A DNA stretch of 64,000 bases from Girardinichthys multiradiatus (GCF_021462225.1 NC_061805.1:31947958-32011957), one strand, 5' to 3'. Shown: positions 36,720 through 48,049, counted from the first letter of the stretch. Notes: generated from the letters alone by a model not told the origin. Numbers and translations are program-made.

Positions 36720-37480
36720 GAACCCACTCAAGACTGTGGAAATGGTGGTGGACTTTCAGAGAACACCACCCCCATACACCCCCCTCACCATCCTCAACAA
36801 CACTGTATCGGCCGTGGACCACTTCAGGTTCTTAGGAACCACCATCTCTGAGGACCTGAGATGGTCTTCACACATAGACACTGTTCGAAAGAAGGCCCAG
36901 CAGAGACTGTACTTCCTGAGGCAACTCAAGAAGTTCAACCTTCCACAGGAGCTGTTGGTCATTTTCTACACTGCCATCATTCAGTCTGTCCTGTCTTCAT
37001 CCATCTCAGTGTGGTTTGGCTCATCCACAAGACAGGACAGGTCCAGACTGCAACGAATAATCAGGACTGCAGAGAGAATAATCAGAGCTGACCTTCCCTC
37101 CATCCAGGACTTATACAGGTCTAGGGTCAAGAAAAGAGCTGCTAAAATCTCTGCAGACCCCACACACCCTGCACATAAACTGTTCAGAGTTTTACCTTCA
37201 GGCCGCCGCTACAGAGCACTGCTCACTAAAACCAGCCGCCACAGAGACGGTTTCTTCCCCCAGGCTGTTTCTCTGATGAACACTCAATAGAGTACAGAAC
37301 AACAGCATACAGATGTTGCAAATGCATCTTTTTTATTAGATATGTGTATATTGTACATTGTAAATATGTATATTCTGTAATACAAAAACAAAACCAAAGA
37401 GCATAGTGTACCGGAGGCAAATTCCTTGTTTGTATGTACGAACTTGGCAATAAAGCTGATGCTGATTTTGATTCTGATAT
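36720..37480 (+). mobile_element. 5'-truncated LINE with open reverse-transcriptase C-terminal region
   Basis: A 184-codon open frame (36736-37290) encodes the C-terminal part of a non-LTR retrotransposon ORF2 downstream of the catalytic YADD. Recognisable phrases are VVDFQRTPPPYTPL, VDHFRFLGTTISEDLRWSSH, KKAQQRLYFLRQLKKFN, FYTAIIQSVLSSSISVW and FRVLPSGRRYRALLTKT. The frame closes with TAG at the end of the domain. A 3' untranslated part follows, with TTGGCAATAAAGCTGATGC and a short TGATTCTGAT-type tail. The open frame indicates a fairly young truncated copy. The clade (CR1/L2/Rex1 group) is inferred from memory. Confidence 0.8.
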
Positions 37481-37779
37481 TTAAATTTGTAAACAAAATA
37501 ATTCCAATGAACCTAAAGAAAACCCCATTAAAAGGTAAACTGTTGAGTACTTTGTGATTCCATAGTAATTGTTATTTCCTGTCACTATGGACAACTTTCT
37601 TTTCATCTGTTGGGAAACTTTCAACATTTCCTGAGTCACATATTCAGTTCTCCCTCAAGGAACTAGAGCAGGGTTCTTTAACCTGCGTATGGCTTGTGGC
37701 TCCTGAAGCTCTTTAAACCCTCCACTGTGGATCCTAATATCTTTGGCCATAAATGCTAAATAATTCAGCAATGCTTTAA

Positions 37780-38842
37780 AGGGGACATATCATGCAAAAT
37801 CCACTTTTATAGCCTTTAAATCAATTTTCTTGTGTACTTGGAGCAGAAAAGTTAAATTTAGTCTCTCCAGGTGTTGCAAAGATATCTTTATATTCGGTTT
37901 GGGTCATATTTTTCAGTCCGTTCAGTTTTCTCTATCATCTGATACGTTTTTCCAACTGTTACATCACAGTATTTGCTGCGGAGCAGCTAAATAAGGTCAT
38001 GGACTTCTGGCTGATCAATTTTGCGTATCCGCCATATTTATTTCTCGCTGCGATTTTGTAGTCCAAGCTCAAGTATGCCTACGCTGAGAGAGGATAACCT
38101 CAGTTCGGTTGTTGGGTGTATCAACCCACACAATTTATTATACCGTCCCCGAGCATCAGAACCTCTTTGAAGTGCCTCTTTGAAGTACTTGTCTTGGAAA
38201 TGTTCCCTCATCAGTGGGGAAATTCCTATTTCCCCGACTTCAAGGACGAGTGCCTTCAGCAACCTCTGCGAGAATCGAGAAAGTTCTGCTGAAAGACTTC
38301 ATCTGATTAAGGGGTCAGTTCCTTCCATCTATGGAAACGCAGGATGCAGCAAAGCACTAAGCAACAAATACTGCTAAAATGACAACAAACTTTATTTTAG
38401 ACATGAATTTATTGTGTGTTGATATGACGTCCTGGCCATCGTTTTTAAAACAGTAGCATCGTGCCTTCTGCTTCTGTCAGTGCTGTACTGCGTCTTTTAA
38501 ATAGTGTTATTACATTAACAGTTTTGCATTGCTTTTGTTGTTTTTCTCTTGTTTCTGTGGCACTAGATAATTGTTTATCAAACTACAAAAATGGCCGAAC
38601 GGGTTAAAGTGGAGCACACCTTGACCTGTAGGGGGGTGGGGTGTGAAGTGCCTTAGCAGCATTTAAAGAGACCGCACTAAAACAAGTTGCTCTCAGATGC
38701 ACTTCAGAACAGGGGTAAAAGAGGAGCCTGTGGAGCTACAATAACAAGAAGTTCAGACCAAACCATTGCAGTTCCACTTTATTTAGATCACAACTGAATG
38801 ATTTAAGTGTGAAAAGGAAGAATTTAAAAGCATATGTCCCCT
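37780..38842 (+). mobile_element. Kolobok/T2-like TTAA transposon, copy 1, decayed
   Basis: The element is bounded by TTAA on both sides (37776-37779 and 38843-38846). Both ends begin AGGGGACATAT in inverted orientation. TTAA duplications plus an AGGG start are the signature of the Kolobok/T2 group as I know it. The right end has lost about five bases (CATGC) that the copy at 46991-47497 keeps. Inside lies a broken THAP-like coding remnant (38075-38340). Downstream the DNA is non-coding. Confidence 0.7.
38075..38340 (+). pseudogene. THAP-domain-like coding remnant inside the TTAA element
   Basis: ATG at 38075 opens a short frame, MPTLREDNLSSVVGCINPHN, which ends in a stop after about 34 codons. 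Further on, in another frame, comes SNLCENRESSAERLHLIKGS followed by VPSIYG. A THAP zinc finger begins with a C-x(2-4)-C region and ends with an AVPTIF-like motif. Here GCINPHN and VPSIYG sit in those places. The first Cys appears lost (SSVVGC), the middle Trp region is disrupted, and at least one frameshift and one stop occur. THAP domains serve as DNA-binding parts of some cut-and-paste transposases, which fits the host element. Attribution is inference from short motifs. Confidence 0.5.
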
Positions 38843-38865
38843 TTAAAATGTTAATGTAAAACTAT

Positions 38866-39720
38866 TTAATCCATCATCTGAAAATGGAAAGAGAATGGCA
38901 CCTATACTGACAGATCAGGCAAAGAGCATATTAGTGAGAGAAGAAGCCAAGAGACCCATTTTAACTACGGAGGAGCTGCAGAGAACCACAGCTCAGGTGG
39001 TACACCAGCTGTGTACTTCAGAAATCAACATTAATGGAAGAGTGATGAGGGAAAAAAAAGCAATAAGAAGTCCTCAAAAAGTGTGCTACAAACAGTGAAA
39101 GGTACACAGCACATGTGGAAAATGGTGGTTTGGTCACATGTGACAAAATTCAACACCTTGGCCTACATGCAAACCATTATGTGTGGTTAAACACCTACAC
39201 AGCACATCACCCAAAATGCATGGCGCTAAACACAGGGCTATCTAGGAAGAAAACCGGATATAGGCTGCAAAAAGTCTTAAGACTGTGTTTGAGGTTCACC
39301 TTCCAGCAGGACAACAGCCCTAAACATACAACCAGAACTACAATGAAAAGGTTTAGACCAAAAAAAAAGTCCACACCTAAATCAAATTGAGAAAATGTTG
39401 TTATCAGATGCACCCCTTCTAATCTGACAGAGCAAAGAAGAATGAGCAACAATTTCCATTTCTAGATGTGAAAAGCTAATAGAGACGAAGCCCAAATAAA
39501 TTGCAACTGTAGTTGAGGTTAAAGGTGGTCCTACAAAGTATTGAGTATTGGGTGGGTGGGTGGCAGATTTAAATTTTCGAACATTTTTGAAGACTGGAAA
39601 TAATGTTCCTTCCACTTCACATTTTGTTGTGTTAATGATGTAAAATCCCAACCAAATACATTGATGTTTGTGGTAGTAATGTGACAAGAAGTGAAAAAGT
39701 TTAATAGGTATAAATATTTC
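38866..39720 (+). mobile_element. Degenerate Tc1-like transposon next to the TTAA element
   Basis: The plus strand keeps pieces of a Tc1 transposase in order: VREEAKRPILTTEELQRTTA (about 38930-38995), a damaged central part, then FTFQQDNSPKHTTRTTMKRF (about 39297-39355) with the second catalytic Asp. The right end (about 39600-39720) is A/T-rich with TGTGACAAGAAGTGAAAAAG, like the inverted repeat of the family at 23813. The left end is missing and the sequence begins about 20 bp after the TTAA element. Confidence 0.65.
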
Positions 39721-40479
39721 ATAATTAATTGCCTAACACGTATTAACCCAATATATCATCCTTTTTGGTAGTCTAGTCTTGCTTGTATTGTTTTCATTTA
39801 TTTTTCTTATACATTTGGACATGACCACAAAAGAAGTACCCACAGCCATGACCTCAGGAAAAGCTTAACTCTATAAGTGCTCAGCTTGGTTGGTGGGAAA
39901 CTGAACCCAACCCCAGAGGGGTTGGATGGCAAGAGGCCATAAAAGATGTTGTCACAACAAGACCGCTGTGATGTGGTGGTCTGTGTGCACTTAAGTGTAC
40001 TCTGGCTGGGAGAAGGTTTGTAGTTCTGGTTCATAAAATCCCCACCCACTGAGCCACAACACTGGGGCTCCTCTGATGTGGTTTTATATGTGTTTATGAA
40101 CTAATAACAGTGACAAAAGAACTAGTGGGAGTGAGCAATGACAGCAATTTTTTTTAAATATGTTTTATGCTTTTGGTCTGGTTATCACTGAGCAGACGGG
40201 CTGAGGCACCAGTAAAGGAAGAGTTTACAGCTTTTCACAGAAAATTTATGCAACTGACTGATGAAAGAGTTTGAAAGAGTGAGTCTATGTCTAAGTATTT
40301 TCTTATTTAAGAATAAAAAATCCTGGGTAGTGATATGAAGCATGAATATTTATGGCTTATGTGGAATGTTTACAAAAGTAACAACTTATCTGTATGTTTT
40401 TTGCAACAGGTCATAATATTTTTGTAAATCCCAGCCCAGAAATTAAACAAATTGGATCACATTTCAAAAACTAAACAAA
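39721..40479. other. Non-coding stretch, nothing recognised
   Basis: No supportable feature between the Tc1 fossil and the LINE. Confidence 0.4.
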
Positions 40480-41176
40480 AATGTGTTAGTTGCTTTTACA
40501 AACTGTAGAACCTGAACTGTGTTTGGACTGTTTTGATCCTGTGGAGCTTCCTGAGTTATCAAGAATATTAGCTTCATCTAAACCTTCAACTTGTATGTTA
40601 GACCCAATCCCAACCAAATTATTTGAGGAAGTGTTCCCTTTGATTACCAGCCCCATTTTAGGTATGGTTAATCTATCCTTAGTAAATGGATATGTTTCAT
40701 AGGCTATTAAGAAACCTTCGCTTGATTAAGATGACTTAATAAATTACAGACCTATATCCAATGTTCCGTTTTTATCTAAAATTCTTGAGAAAATATTTGC
40801 TCATTAAATTTGTAAACTTATAAACAGAAATGATCTGTTTGAAGAGTTTCAGTCAGGTTTCAGAGGTCATCATAGCACTGAAACAGCTCTGCTGAAAGTC
40901 ACTAATGATATTCTTATGGCCTCAGATAATGGACTTGTGTCTGTGCTTGTCCTATTAGATGTCAGTGCTGCATTTGACACAGTCGATCACAATATTCTTC
41001 TAGAAAGGCTGGAATATACTGTAGGGATCCATGGGACCTGCACTAGGCTGGTTTAAATCTTATTCCTCTGACAGATTCCAGTTTGTTCATGTAAATGATA
41101 AATTATCTTCAAACTCCAGGGTTAATTGTGGAGTACCACAGGGTTCAGTACTTGGGCCAATTCTCTCCACTATATA

Positions 41177-42445
41177 CAGGGGTTGGACAATGAAACTGAA
41201 ACACCTGTCATTTTAGTGTGGGAGGTTTCATGGTTAAATTGAACCAGCCTGGTAGCCAGTCTTCATCGATTGCACATTGCACCAGTAAGAGCAGAGTGTG
41301 AAGGTTCAATTAGCAGGCTAAGAGCACAGTTTTGCTCAAAATATTGAAATGCACACAACATTATGGGTGACATACCAGAGTTCAAAAGAGGACAAATTGT
41401 TGGTGCACATCTTGCTGGCGCATCTGTGACCAAGACAGCAAGTCTTTGTGATGTATCAAGAGCCACGGTATCCAGGGTAATCTCAGCATACCACCAAGAA
41501 GGATGAACCACATCCAACAGGATTAACTGTGGACGCAAGAGGAAGCTGTCTGAAAAGGACGTTTGGGTGCTAACCTGGATTGTATCCAAAAAACATAGAA
41601 CCACGGCTGCCCAAACCACGGCAGAATTAAATGTGCACCTCAACTCTCCTGTTTCCACCAGAACTGTCCGTCGGGAGCTCCACAGGGTCAATATACACGG
41701 CCGGGCTGCTATAGCCAAACCTTTGGTCACTCATGCCAATGCCAAACGTCGGTTTCAATGGTGAAAGGAGTGCAAATCTTGAGCTGTGGACAATGTGAAA
41801 CATGTATTGTTCTCTGATGAGTCCACCTTTAATGTTTTCCCCACATCCGGGAGAGTTACGGTGTGGAGAAGCCCCAAAGAAGCATACCACCCAGACTGTT
41901 GCATGCCCAGAGTGAAGCATGGGGGTGGATCAGTGATGGTTTGGGCTGCCATATCATGTCATTCCCTTGGCCCAATACTTGTGCTAGATGGGCGCGTCAC
42001 TGCCAAGGACTACCGAAACATTCTTGAGGACCATGTGCATCCAATGGTTCAAACATTGTATCCTGAAGGTGGTGCCGTGTATCAGGATGACAATGCACCA
42101 ATACACACAGCAAGACTGGTGAAAGATTGGTTTGATGAACATGAAAGTGAAATTGAACATCTCCCATGGCCTGCACAGTGACCAGATCTAAATATTATTG
42201 AGCCACTTTGGGGTGTTTTGGAGGAGCGAGTCAGGAAACGTTTTCCTCCACCAGTATCACGTAGTGACCTGGCCACTATCCTGCAAGAAGAAAGGCTTAA
42301 AATCCCTCTGACCACTGTGCAGGACTTGTATATGTCATTCCCAAGACGAATTGATGCTGTATTGGCCGCTAAAGGAGGTCCTACACCATACTAATAAATT
42401 ATTGTGGTCTAAAACCAGGTGTTTCAGTTTCATTGTCCAACCCCA
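41177..42445 (+). mobile_element. Tc1-like transposon (1269 bp) nested in the LINE
   Basis: The ends are short inverted repeats (GGGGTTGGACAATGAAACTG at the left, its reverse complement at the right), flanked by TA (41175-41176 and 42446-42447). Taking the element out, with one TA, rejoins the LINE text around its IYMLPIGE-like residues, so the precise insertion point can be read. It carries one transposase gene on the plus strand. Confidence 0.95.
41363..42394 (+). pseudogene. Tc1-like transposase, 343 codons, inactivated by in-frame stops only
   Basis: From ATG 41363 to TAA 42392-42394 the frame is preserved over 344 codons with no net frameshift, but four internal TGA codons break it (near 41504, 41762, 41780 and 42179). 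Domains in order are: an N-terminal helix-turn-helix (FKRGQIVGAHLAGASVTKTA), a second DNA-binding helix set (TAAQTTAELNVHLNSPVSTR), FSDEST with the first catalytic Asp, VKHGGGSVMVWAAIS, YQDDNAPIHTARLVKDW with the second Asp, and PDLNIIEPLW with the Glu. It closes with AAKGGPTPY. Full family length and an intact DDE triad show that it was once functional. Point mutation alone explains its loss. Confidence 0.9.
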
Positions 42446-43946
42446 TATGCTTCCAATAGGTGAAATTATCAGGGAGCACGGGATAGAGTTTCACTGTTAT
42501 GCTGATGATACTCGGCTTTACTTATCCATAAATCCTGATGAGCCCAACTTGTTAGATAAACTACAAGCATGTCTTGAAGACATAAAACTTGGATGACTTT
42601 AGATTTTCTGCTTCTAAATTCAGACAAGACAGACGTTGTCGTCTTTGGACTGGAGTCTTTAAAAAAGAAACTGCTTAGTCAATCACTTAACCTGGATGGC
42701 ATTAAATTGACCTCCGGTAATAAAGTAAAAAACCTTGGTGTTATTTCTGACCAGGACAAGTCATTTAAATCTCATATTAAACAGGTTTCTAGGATTTTCT
42801 TCTTTCACATCCAGAACATTGCCAAAATTTGAAATATCCTGTCCAGGAGTGACGCTGAAAAACTTTGCAGTTAAAAGCCTTCAGCTGATTCAAAATGCTG
42901 CAGCAAGAGTTCTGATCAAAATTAAAAAGAGAGATCATATTTCTCCTATTTTAGCTTCCCTTCATTGACTCCCTGTTAAATCCAGAATAGAATTTAAAAT
43001 TCTCCTCCTCACATATAAAGCCCTTAATGATCTAGCTCCATCATACATCAGAGATTGGATTGTTCCATATATTCCTAACAGAGCAAAGACTGCAGGTTTA
43101 CTGGTGGTTCCTAGAGTCTCTAGAAGTAGAATGGGAGGCAGATCCTTTAGTTATCAGGCTCCTCTCCTGTGGAACCAGCTCCCAGCTTTAGTCCATGAGG
43201 CAGACACCCTGTCTATTTTTAAGGCTAGGCTTAAAACATTCCTTTTTGATAAAGCTTATAGTTAGAGTGGCTTAGGTTATCCTGAGCTATCTCTGTAGTT
43301 ATGCTGCAATAGGCTTAGGCTGCTGGACGACTTAATGACCACTTCCACTCTCTCTGCTACATTCTCATACTACTCTTCAATTTTGCATTATTTGCTGTTA
43401 TTTCAGCCTTTAACTTTATGTTCTTTCTCTTTTCTCTTCCTAGAAGCTACACCTGGCCTGACTGTGTCTACCTGTGACACCTTCCTGAGGGGGGCATCGT
43501 CCAAGCTTCTGCTGCCAACAACTTAATGCTCACCTTCTACTGATGATACACTTGGCCCTGTCTTTCAGTGTTTAACCCTGTAGTAGTAGTGACACATCCT
43601 GTAGTGTCGCCACATCCATGCTCAGTATGAGGGATTGCTGCAAAGTCAACGCCAGTGATTGTCCACTGTCGCTACATGCTCATCCAGGAGGAGTGACTGC
43701 TACAAGTCACTGACTCGATGCAATCTGCTGGGTTTCCTTAGTTAGAAAAACTTTTAAATCAATTCGAATAAAGAACTGAATCTGACTGCACTGTTCGATA
43801 GTTAGGATTAATTGGAATGTATGTACCTGACTTGATATCTGTATGACTGGATTGAATTGACTTTGTGAAGAGCCTTTAGACAACATGTGTTGTGAATTGG
43901 CACTATATAAATAAAACTGAATTGAATTTAATTGAATACAAATGCA

Positions 43947-44294
43947 GGCTGCACGGTGGCGCAGTTGATAGCACTGTTGCCTTGCAGCAAGAAGGTCCTA
44001 GGTCCGATTACCAGCCGGGGGTCTTTCTGCATGGAGTTTGCATGTTCTCCCCGTGCATGCGTGGGTTCTCACTGGGTACTCCGGCTTCCTCCCACAGTCC
44101 AAAGACATGCCTGTTAGGTTAATTGGTCACTCTAAATTGCCCTTAGGTGTATGAATGGTTGTTTGTGTGTTTCCCTGTGATGGACTGGCGACCTGTCCAG
44201 GGTGTACCCCGCCTCTCGCCCATAGACTGCTGGAGATAGGCACCAGCTTCCCCGCGACCCGCTATGGAATAAGCGGTAGAAAATGACTGATGAC
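43947..44294 (+). mobile_element. tRNA-derived SINE (family 1), copy 3, at the LINE tail
   Basis: Same element as at 24579 and 34539. The A-box-like TGGCGCAGTTG is kept and the B box has drifted (GGTCCGATTAC). The target-site duplication TGAATACAAATGCA is at 43933-43946 and 44295-44308, a 14-bp perfect match. It inserted at the very end of the LINE's AATTG-rich tail. Confidence 0.9.
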
Positions 44295-44308
44295 TGAATA
44301 CAAATGCA

Positions 44309-44908
44309 CCAATCTAAATTTTATGACTGATCTCTGAGTTTTGTAAAGTTTTGCTCTGCTGATTGCAATTTTAGTCAATTTGGATTTCTCTTTAAAGATT
44401 TTAAGACAAGAAGTATTTGTAGAATTTCTTTCTAGCCTGTCTGTCGTGATCGGTTAATTATTATGTAGATTTAGGAGAGGTGATGTCACACTGTGTGCAA
44501 AAGACCAGTCATTGTAAAACAGGATTTGACTGTTTTTTCCTCATTTTAAAACAAAGACAAAATTATTACAGAGTTCATATTTTAAAGCATTTATCCTTAA
44601 TCCAGCAGTGCTTCTAATACAGCAGTGCTGTGTTGTGTTCATTGATCTGAAAAGGACTGGGGTTTAGAGTCAGGGCTGATCAAGTAAAAAACACTGTTGA
44701 TTTGTGAACAAGATGATTTGTGCACTTCAGACTGATAACTTGTAGTCTGCTTGGATGAAAGGGCTCTAAATACATGTTAGCTCAGTCCTGAGGCAAAATT
44801 TAAATTTAAAATAAAACTGCCTGCTACACCTGAAAACAAATAATCATGAACCTGAATAAAGACACAGGAGGGAAATTTTATACAAACGCTTGATTTATGA
44901 TCTAGAAG
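44309..44908. other. Non-coding stretch, nothing recognised
   Basis: A/T-rich, with only short chance frames. Confidence 0.4.
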
Positions 44909-44914
44909 CAGGAG

Positions 44915-45082
44915 TATGGGAAGAAACTCGTGCCATCAGAAAATGAATTTGAATTGCTTAGACTGAATCTGTGTTTGCATAATTTGAAATTAAATGCATT
45001 GGTTTGAAAATGAATTTCAGTAAATTGAAACTGAATTTAATGGTTTAAAACTGAATTTTTTTGCCACAAGTTTCTTCCCATA
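44915..45082. mobile_element. Small foldback element (168 bp)
   Basis: The left end, TATGGGAAGAAACTCGTGCC, and the right end (inverted, TATGGGAAGAAACTTGTGGC) differ at two positions. Between them are several inverted and direct copies of an AAACTGAATTT/AAAATGAATTT motif. CAGGAG lies on both outer sides (44909-44914 and 45083-45088), a possible 6-bp target duplication. No coding capacity. The superfamily is not determinable from this. Confidence 0.7.
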
Positions 45083-45088
45083 CAGGAG

Positions 45089-46856
45089 ACAGTATGTACC
45101 TGATAGTGTGATTTAAAACATTGAAGGTTGTTAGAGAGATTTCCAGCTTTCAGATCAGATCATTCGAACTTATCAGCTTCAGGGAGCCTATACATCAGTG
45201 TCCCATTGTCACAACAATATCGTTCAGGCGTCAATTAAGTTTCATTCCCGTCTCACAGCCCAACAAAGAACAGTGATGCTGTGTTAAGTGGCACCTACAT
45301 CATGTTAATCTACACTGTATATATGTGTGCTTAGAGATGGTGATGAGTTGAAAGGCAGGGAGCCAATTTGTATGTGTGTGTATGTAGCAGGTACATTACT
45401 ATATTATCATGGAAGTACAGAAGGTATACTTAAGAATGTAACCGTACAAATGTAGATCAATTGGGCCACGATCAAAAGTTAAGAGTTTGACTCGTAGAGC
45501 AAGCGACACAGAGACACAGACATGAATTTAGGTTAAGTTGGTACCATACATATTAAAGTTTTAATAGACAACAACATGGAACAAAGACATATGAAAACTA
45601 GAGAAAGGCCATCCATAATAAAGTCAATTGCAATTCAAGAACATACATGCATAAACACCAATAACAAAGTTGTGATCCAGGAGGGAAAAATAGTTCAAGT
45701 GTTCGTGATTGGGGAAAAAAACTGTGGCGTGAGCGAACGTGAAAGTGGCTCGCTGAGTAACGAGTTTGCGAATGGCAGAGTAAGATGGCCGCAAGAGCCT
45801 CCTACCAACCCGACATGAAGGTCCAGGTGAAACCTCCCGGCTTGGATCAAGGCCTTGTGGCCTAAGGTTCAGAACAGGACTATGTGGTTTCAATAAGTCA
45901 AAAGTGTACTAAAGTATAATAATTAATACATCATAAAGAATACGGTTTGTACAACTTACTTATGTATCAAAAACATGTTCAGTATTGTACGATATATAAT
46001 TCCAAAGAAATAGTTCAGTATCAATGTCAATGGACCAAAAGCCATAAAGCCTACAATAAATTAAAGAGCATAGTGCTAATACACTAGACTATTGAAACAG
46101 CTTTAAGTTTTCCATAGCACCAATAAAACACTTAAATTGGCTTTAAAATGCTAATAAAATACATCAAAAGTCAAACACAGCCAACAGACAATAAAAGCTA
46201 TATTTGACTTTGGTTACATGTCAGTCAGTTAAGAAATTTCAGAGAAAAACTGCTGCTAATCAGCTTATTCATCTTAATGCGAAAAGACTAGGCTAACCAG
46301 CCCATTAACGCCCTCAGTGGAGTCCTGTGCGCCACCCTGAAGCACAAGTTTACCTCAGACTATAAGCTCCATTCGATGTGCTTTGGTGGTGGTAGTTAAT
46401 TTCTAAAGCAGAAAATCTATACCTTTAGTTTTATGAATTAGAAAAGCGAAAGAAGTGAAAAGATTACTTTTTACGGACCTGCAGCAAGCTCCTTCCTCAT
46501 GTCCCCTCGCAATTGCGCGGCAGCATTTAATGTCCCTTTTCTACTGGCTCGATTTAGCCCTACTGAACTCCACTTGGAGCATTTCCATGACTGTTTTTTC
46601 CGAACAGGGTTTACGTCGGTCCACGTTTCCCCATCAGATACTGTTTCCCCTGCACCTCCACAACGCCAAGGCGGCAAGAAACCAGCTCACTCTGCTCGAG
46701 CCACAAGGGAACTACGGCGGCCATGAAAGCTCAAACACCGTAGTTGACCCACTTTTATTGAGCTAGTGTACTCTCATCAGATAAACTGATATATGTCCGT
46801 TTATAGATAGCTTGTATATATGCCCAAACACACAGATAGATAGATATCTGACGGTG
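45089..46856. other. Non-coding stretch, possible unclassified repeat at 46490-46760
   Basis: The part from 46490 to 46760 has higher GC than its surroundings and overlapping open frames on both strands (up to 103 codons). The phrase TCAGATACTGTTTCCCCTG near 46630 recurs at 46929, linking this part to the tandem repeat that follows. I suspect an old DNA-transposon fragment but cannot name it. Confidence 0.3.
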
Positions 46857-46990
46857 TCTAAACACCTCGTCAGATACTGTTCCCCCTCTATTAAATTGGG
46901 GAAATGCATCCTGATGCATCTAAACACCCTGTCAGATACTGTTTCCCCTGAATCAGACAAGGGAAATGATCCCTGATGGGTCTAAACACC
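46857..46990. repeat. About 62-bp tandem repeat, two copies plus a start
   Basis: CTAAACACC occurs at about 46858, 46919 and 46982. The first two occurrences are followed by TCAGATACTGTT and a GGGAAATG stretch. A short GATA run lies just upstream (46836-46848). Confidence 0.7.
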
Positions 46991-47497
46991 AGTTTCCTTC
47001 TGTCTATGGAAACGATGCAAATAGGTGCAAATGACAATGTTTGTTGATATGGCGCCCTGGCCATTGTTTTGATAGCAGTAGCACCATGCCTTCTACTTAT
47101 GTTAATGCTGTGTGCTGCTTTTAGCTCGAGGGCATAACCGTACTGCTTGATTTGAATATTATTATTACATACACTGTTTTGCATTGTTTTTGTCTTGTTT
47201 TCGAGGCGCTGGATAATTTTATCTCTGTTATCAAACTGCAAAAATGGCCAAACGGGTTAAAGTGGAATCCTCTTTGACCCAGAGAGGGCCGAGATGTGAA
47301 GTGCCTCAATAGCATTAAGGGAACCACACCAAAACAAGTTGTTCTGAGATGCACCTCAGAACAGGGGTAAAAGAGGAGCCTGTGGAGCTACGTTAACAAG
47401 AAATTCAGAACAAACCATTCCAGTTTCATGTTTTTTGGACCACAAATGAGTGATCTAAGTGTAAAAAGGAAGGATTTAAAAGCATGATATGTTCCCT
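46991..47497 (+). mobile_element. Kolobok/T2-like TTAA transposon, copy 2, 5'-truncated
   Basis: Homologous to about 38310-38842 of copy 1: CTATGGAAACG, AAAATGGCC-AACGGGTTAAAGT, GAACAGGGGTAAAAGAGGAG and the right end. The terminal repeat here is the fuller AGGGAACATATCATGC (reading inward on the minus strand), followed outward by TTAA (47498-47501). Homology starts exactly at the VPSIYG end of the THAP-like remnant. The left end and any TTAA on that side are missing. Confidence 0.7.
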
Positions 47498-48049
47498 TTA
47501 AAGTTTTTTGAGGACCGCTGGCTTGGCCCGCTTCATTTCTCTCTGACTACAGGAAAAGCAGTTTTCTGTGTTCTCTTGCTGGAAGTCTTGGGAAATCGTA
47601 AATAAATCACTAAGCAGAAGAGCCATTTCCAGTCCAAGGGCAAGATACATAAAAGTTAACTCAAAATCGAGGCTAAGTGTGCATGAAAGTTTAACGAAGG
47701 TCTGGTGAAAGTACTGTGTGGCTGTATTTTTTTTAGAGATTTACGAGATTTTATTTTATATTAGAAAAAAACTGGTGAAGCTCAACAATAGGGCATTGAA
47801 TCAAAACAAGTCAAGGAAAGGAAAATATATATTTATAATCTCCCTAAATAATTGGCCTGGTTGGATCAGAGAATAATTCAACATTTTGTTTTTGCCTCCT
47901 TATGTAAACATGAGGAAAATGTGTAGTTAATAGACAAGTTATATGACTGCATCATTATTACACCTGAAATAGCAATGGTTTTACTTTGTAAATTTAAATA
48001 ATGTCATAGTAACATAGTTAGTAATGTCTGTGTCAATTTTAATACCTCA

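Larger units (their letters stand above)
40480..43932 (+). mobile_element. CR1/L2-group LINE, 5'-truncated, split by a Tc1-like element
   Basis: ORF2 reverse-transcriptase text is read across both halves. Before the insertion come ELSRILASSKPSTCMLDPIP, NYRPISNVPFLSKILEK, FEEFQSGFRGHHSTETALLK, VLVLLDVSAAFDTVDHN and NCGVPQGSVLGPI. After it come FHCYADDTRLYLS (catalytic YADD), LLLNSDKTDVVVFG and ASLH, and finally a stretch ending KTFLFDKAYS near 43262. Several stops and small indels break the frame, so no protein is made. The 3' tail (about 43619-43932) ends with CTATATAAATAAAACTGAAT and an AATTG-rich end. The same tail recurs at 62373-62650. Confidence 0.85.
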
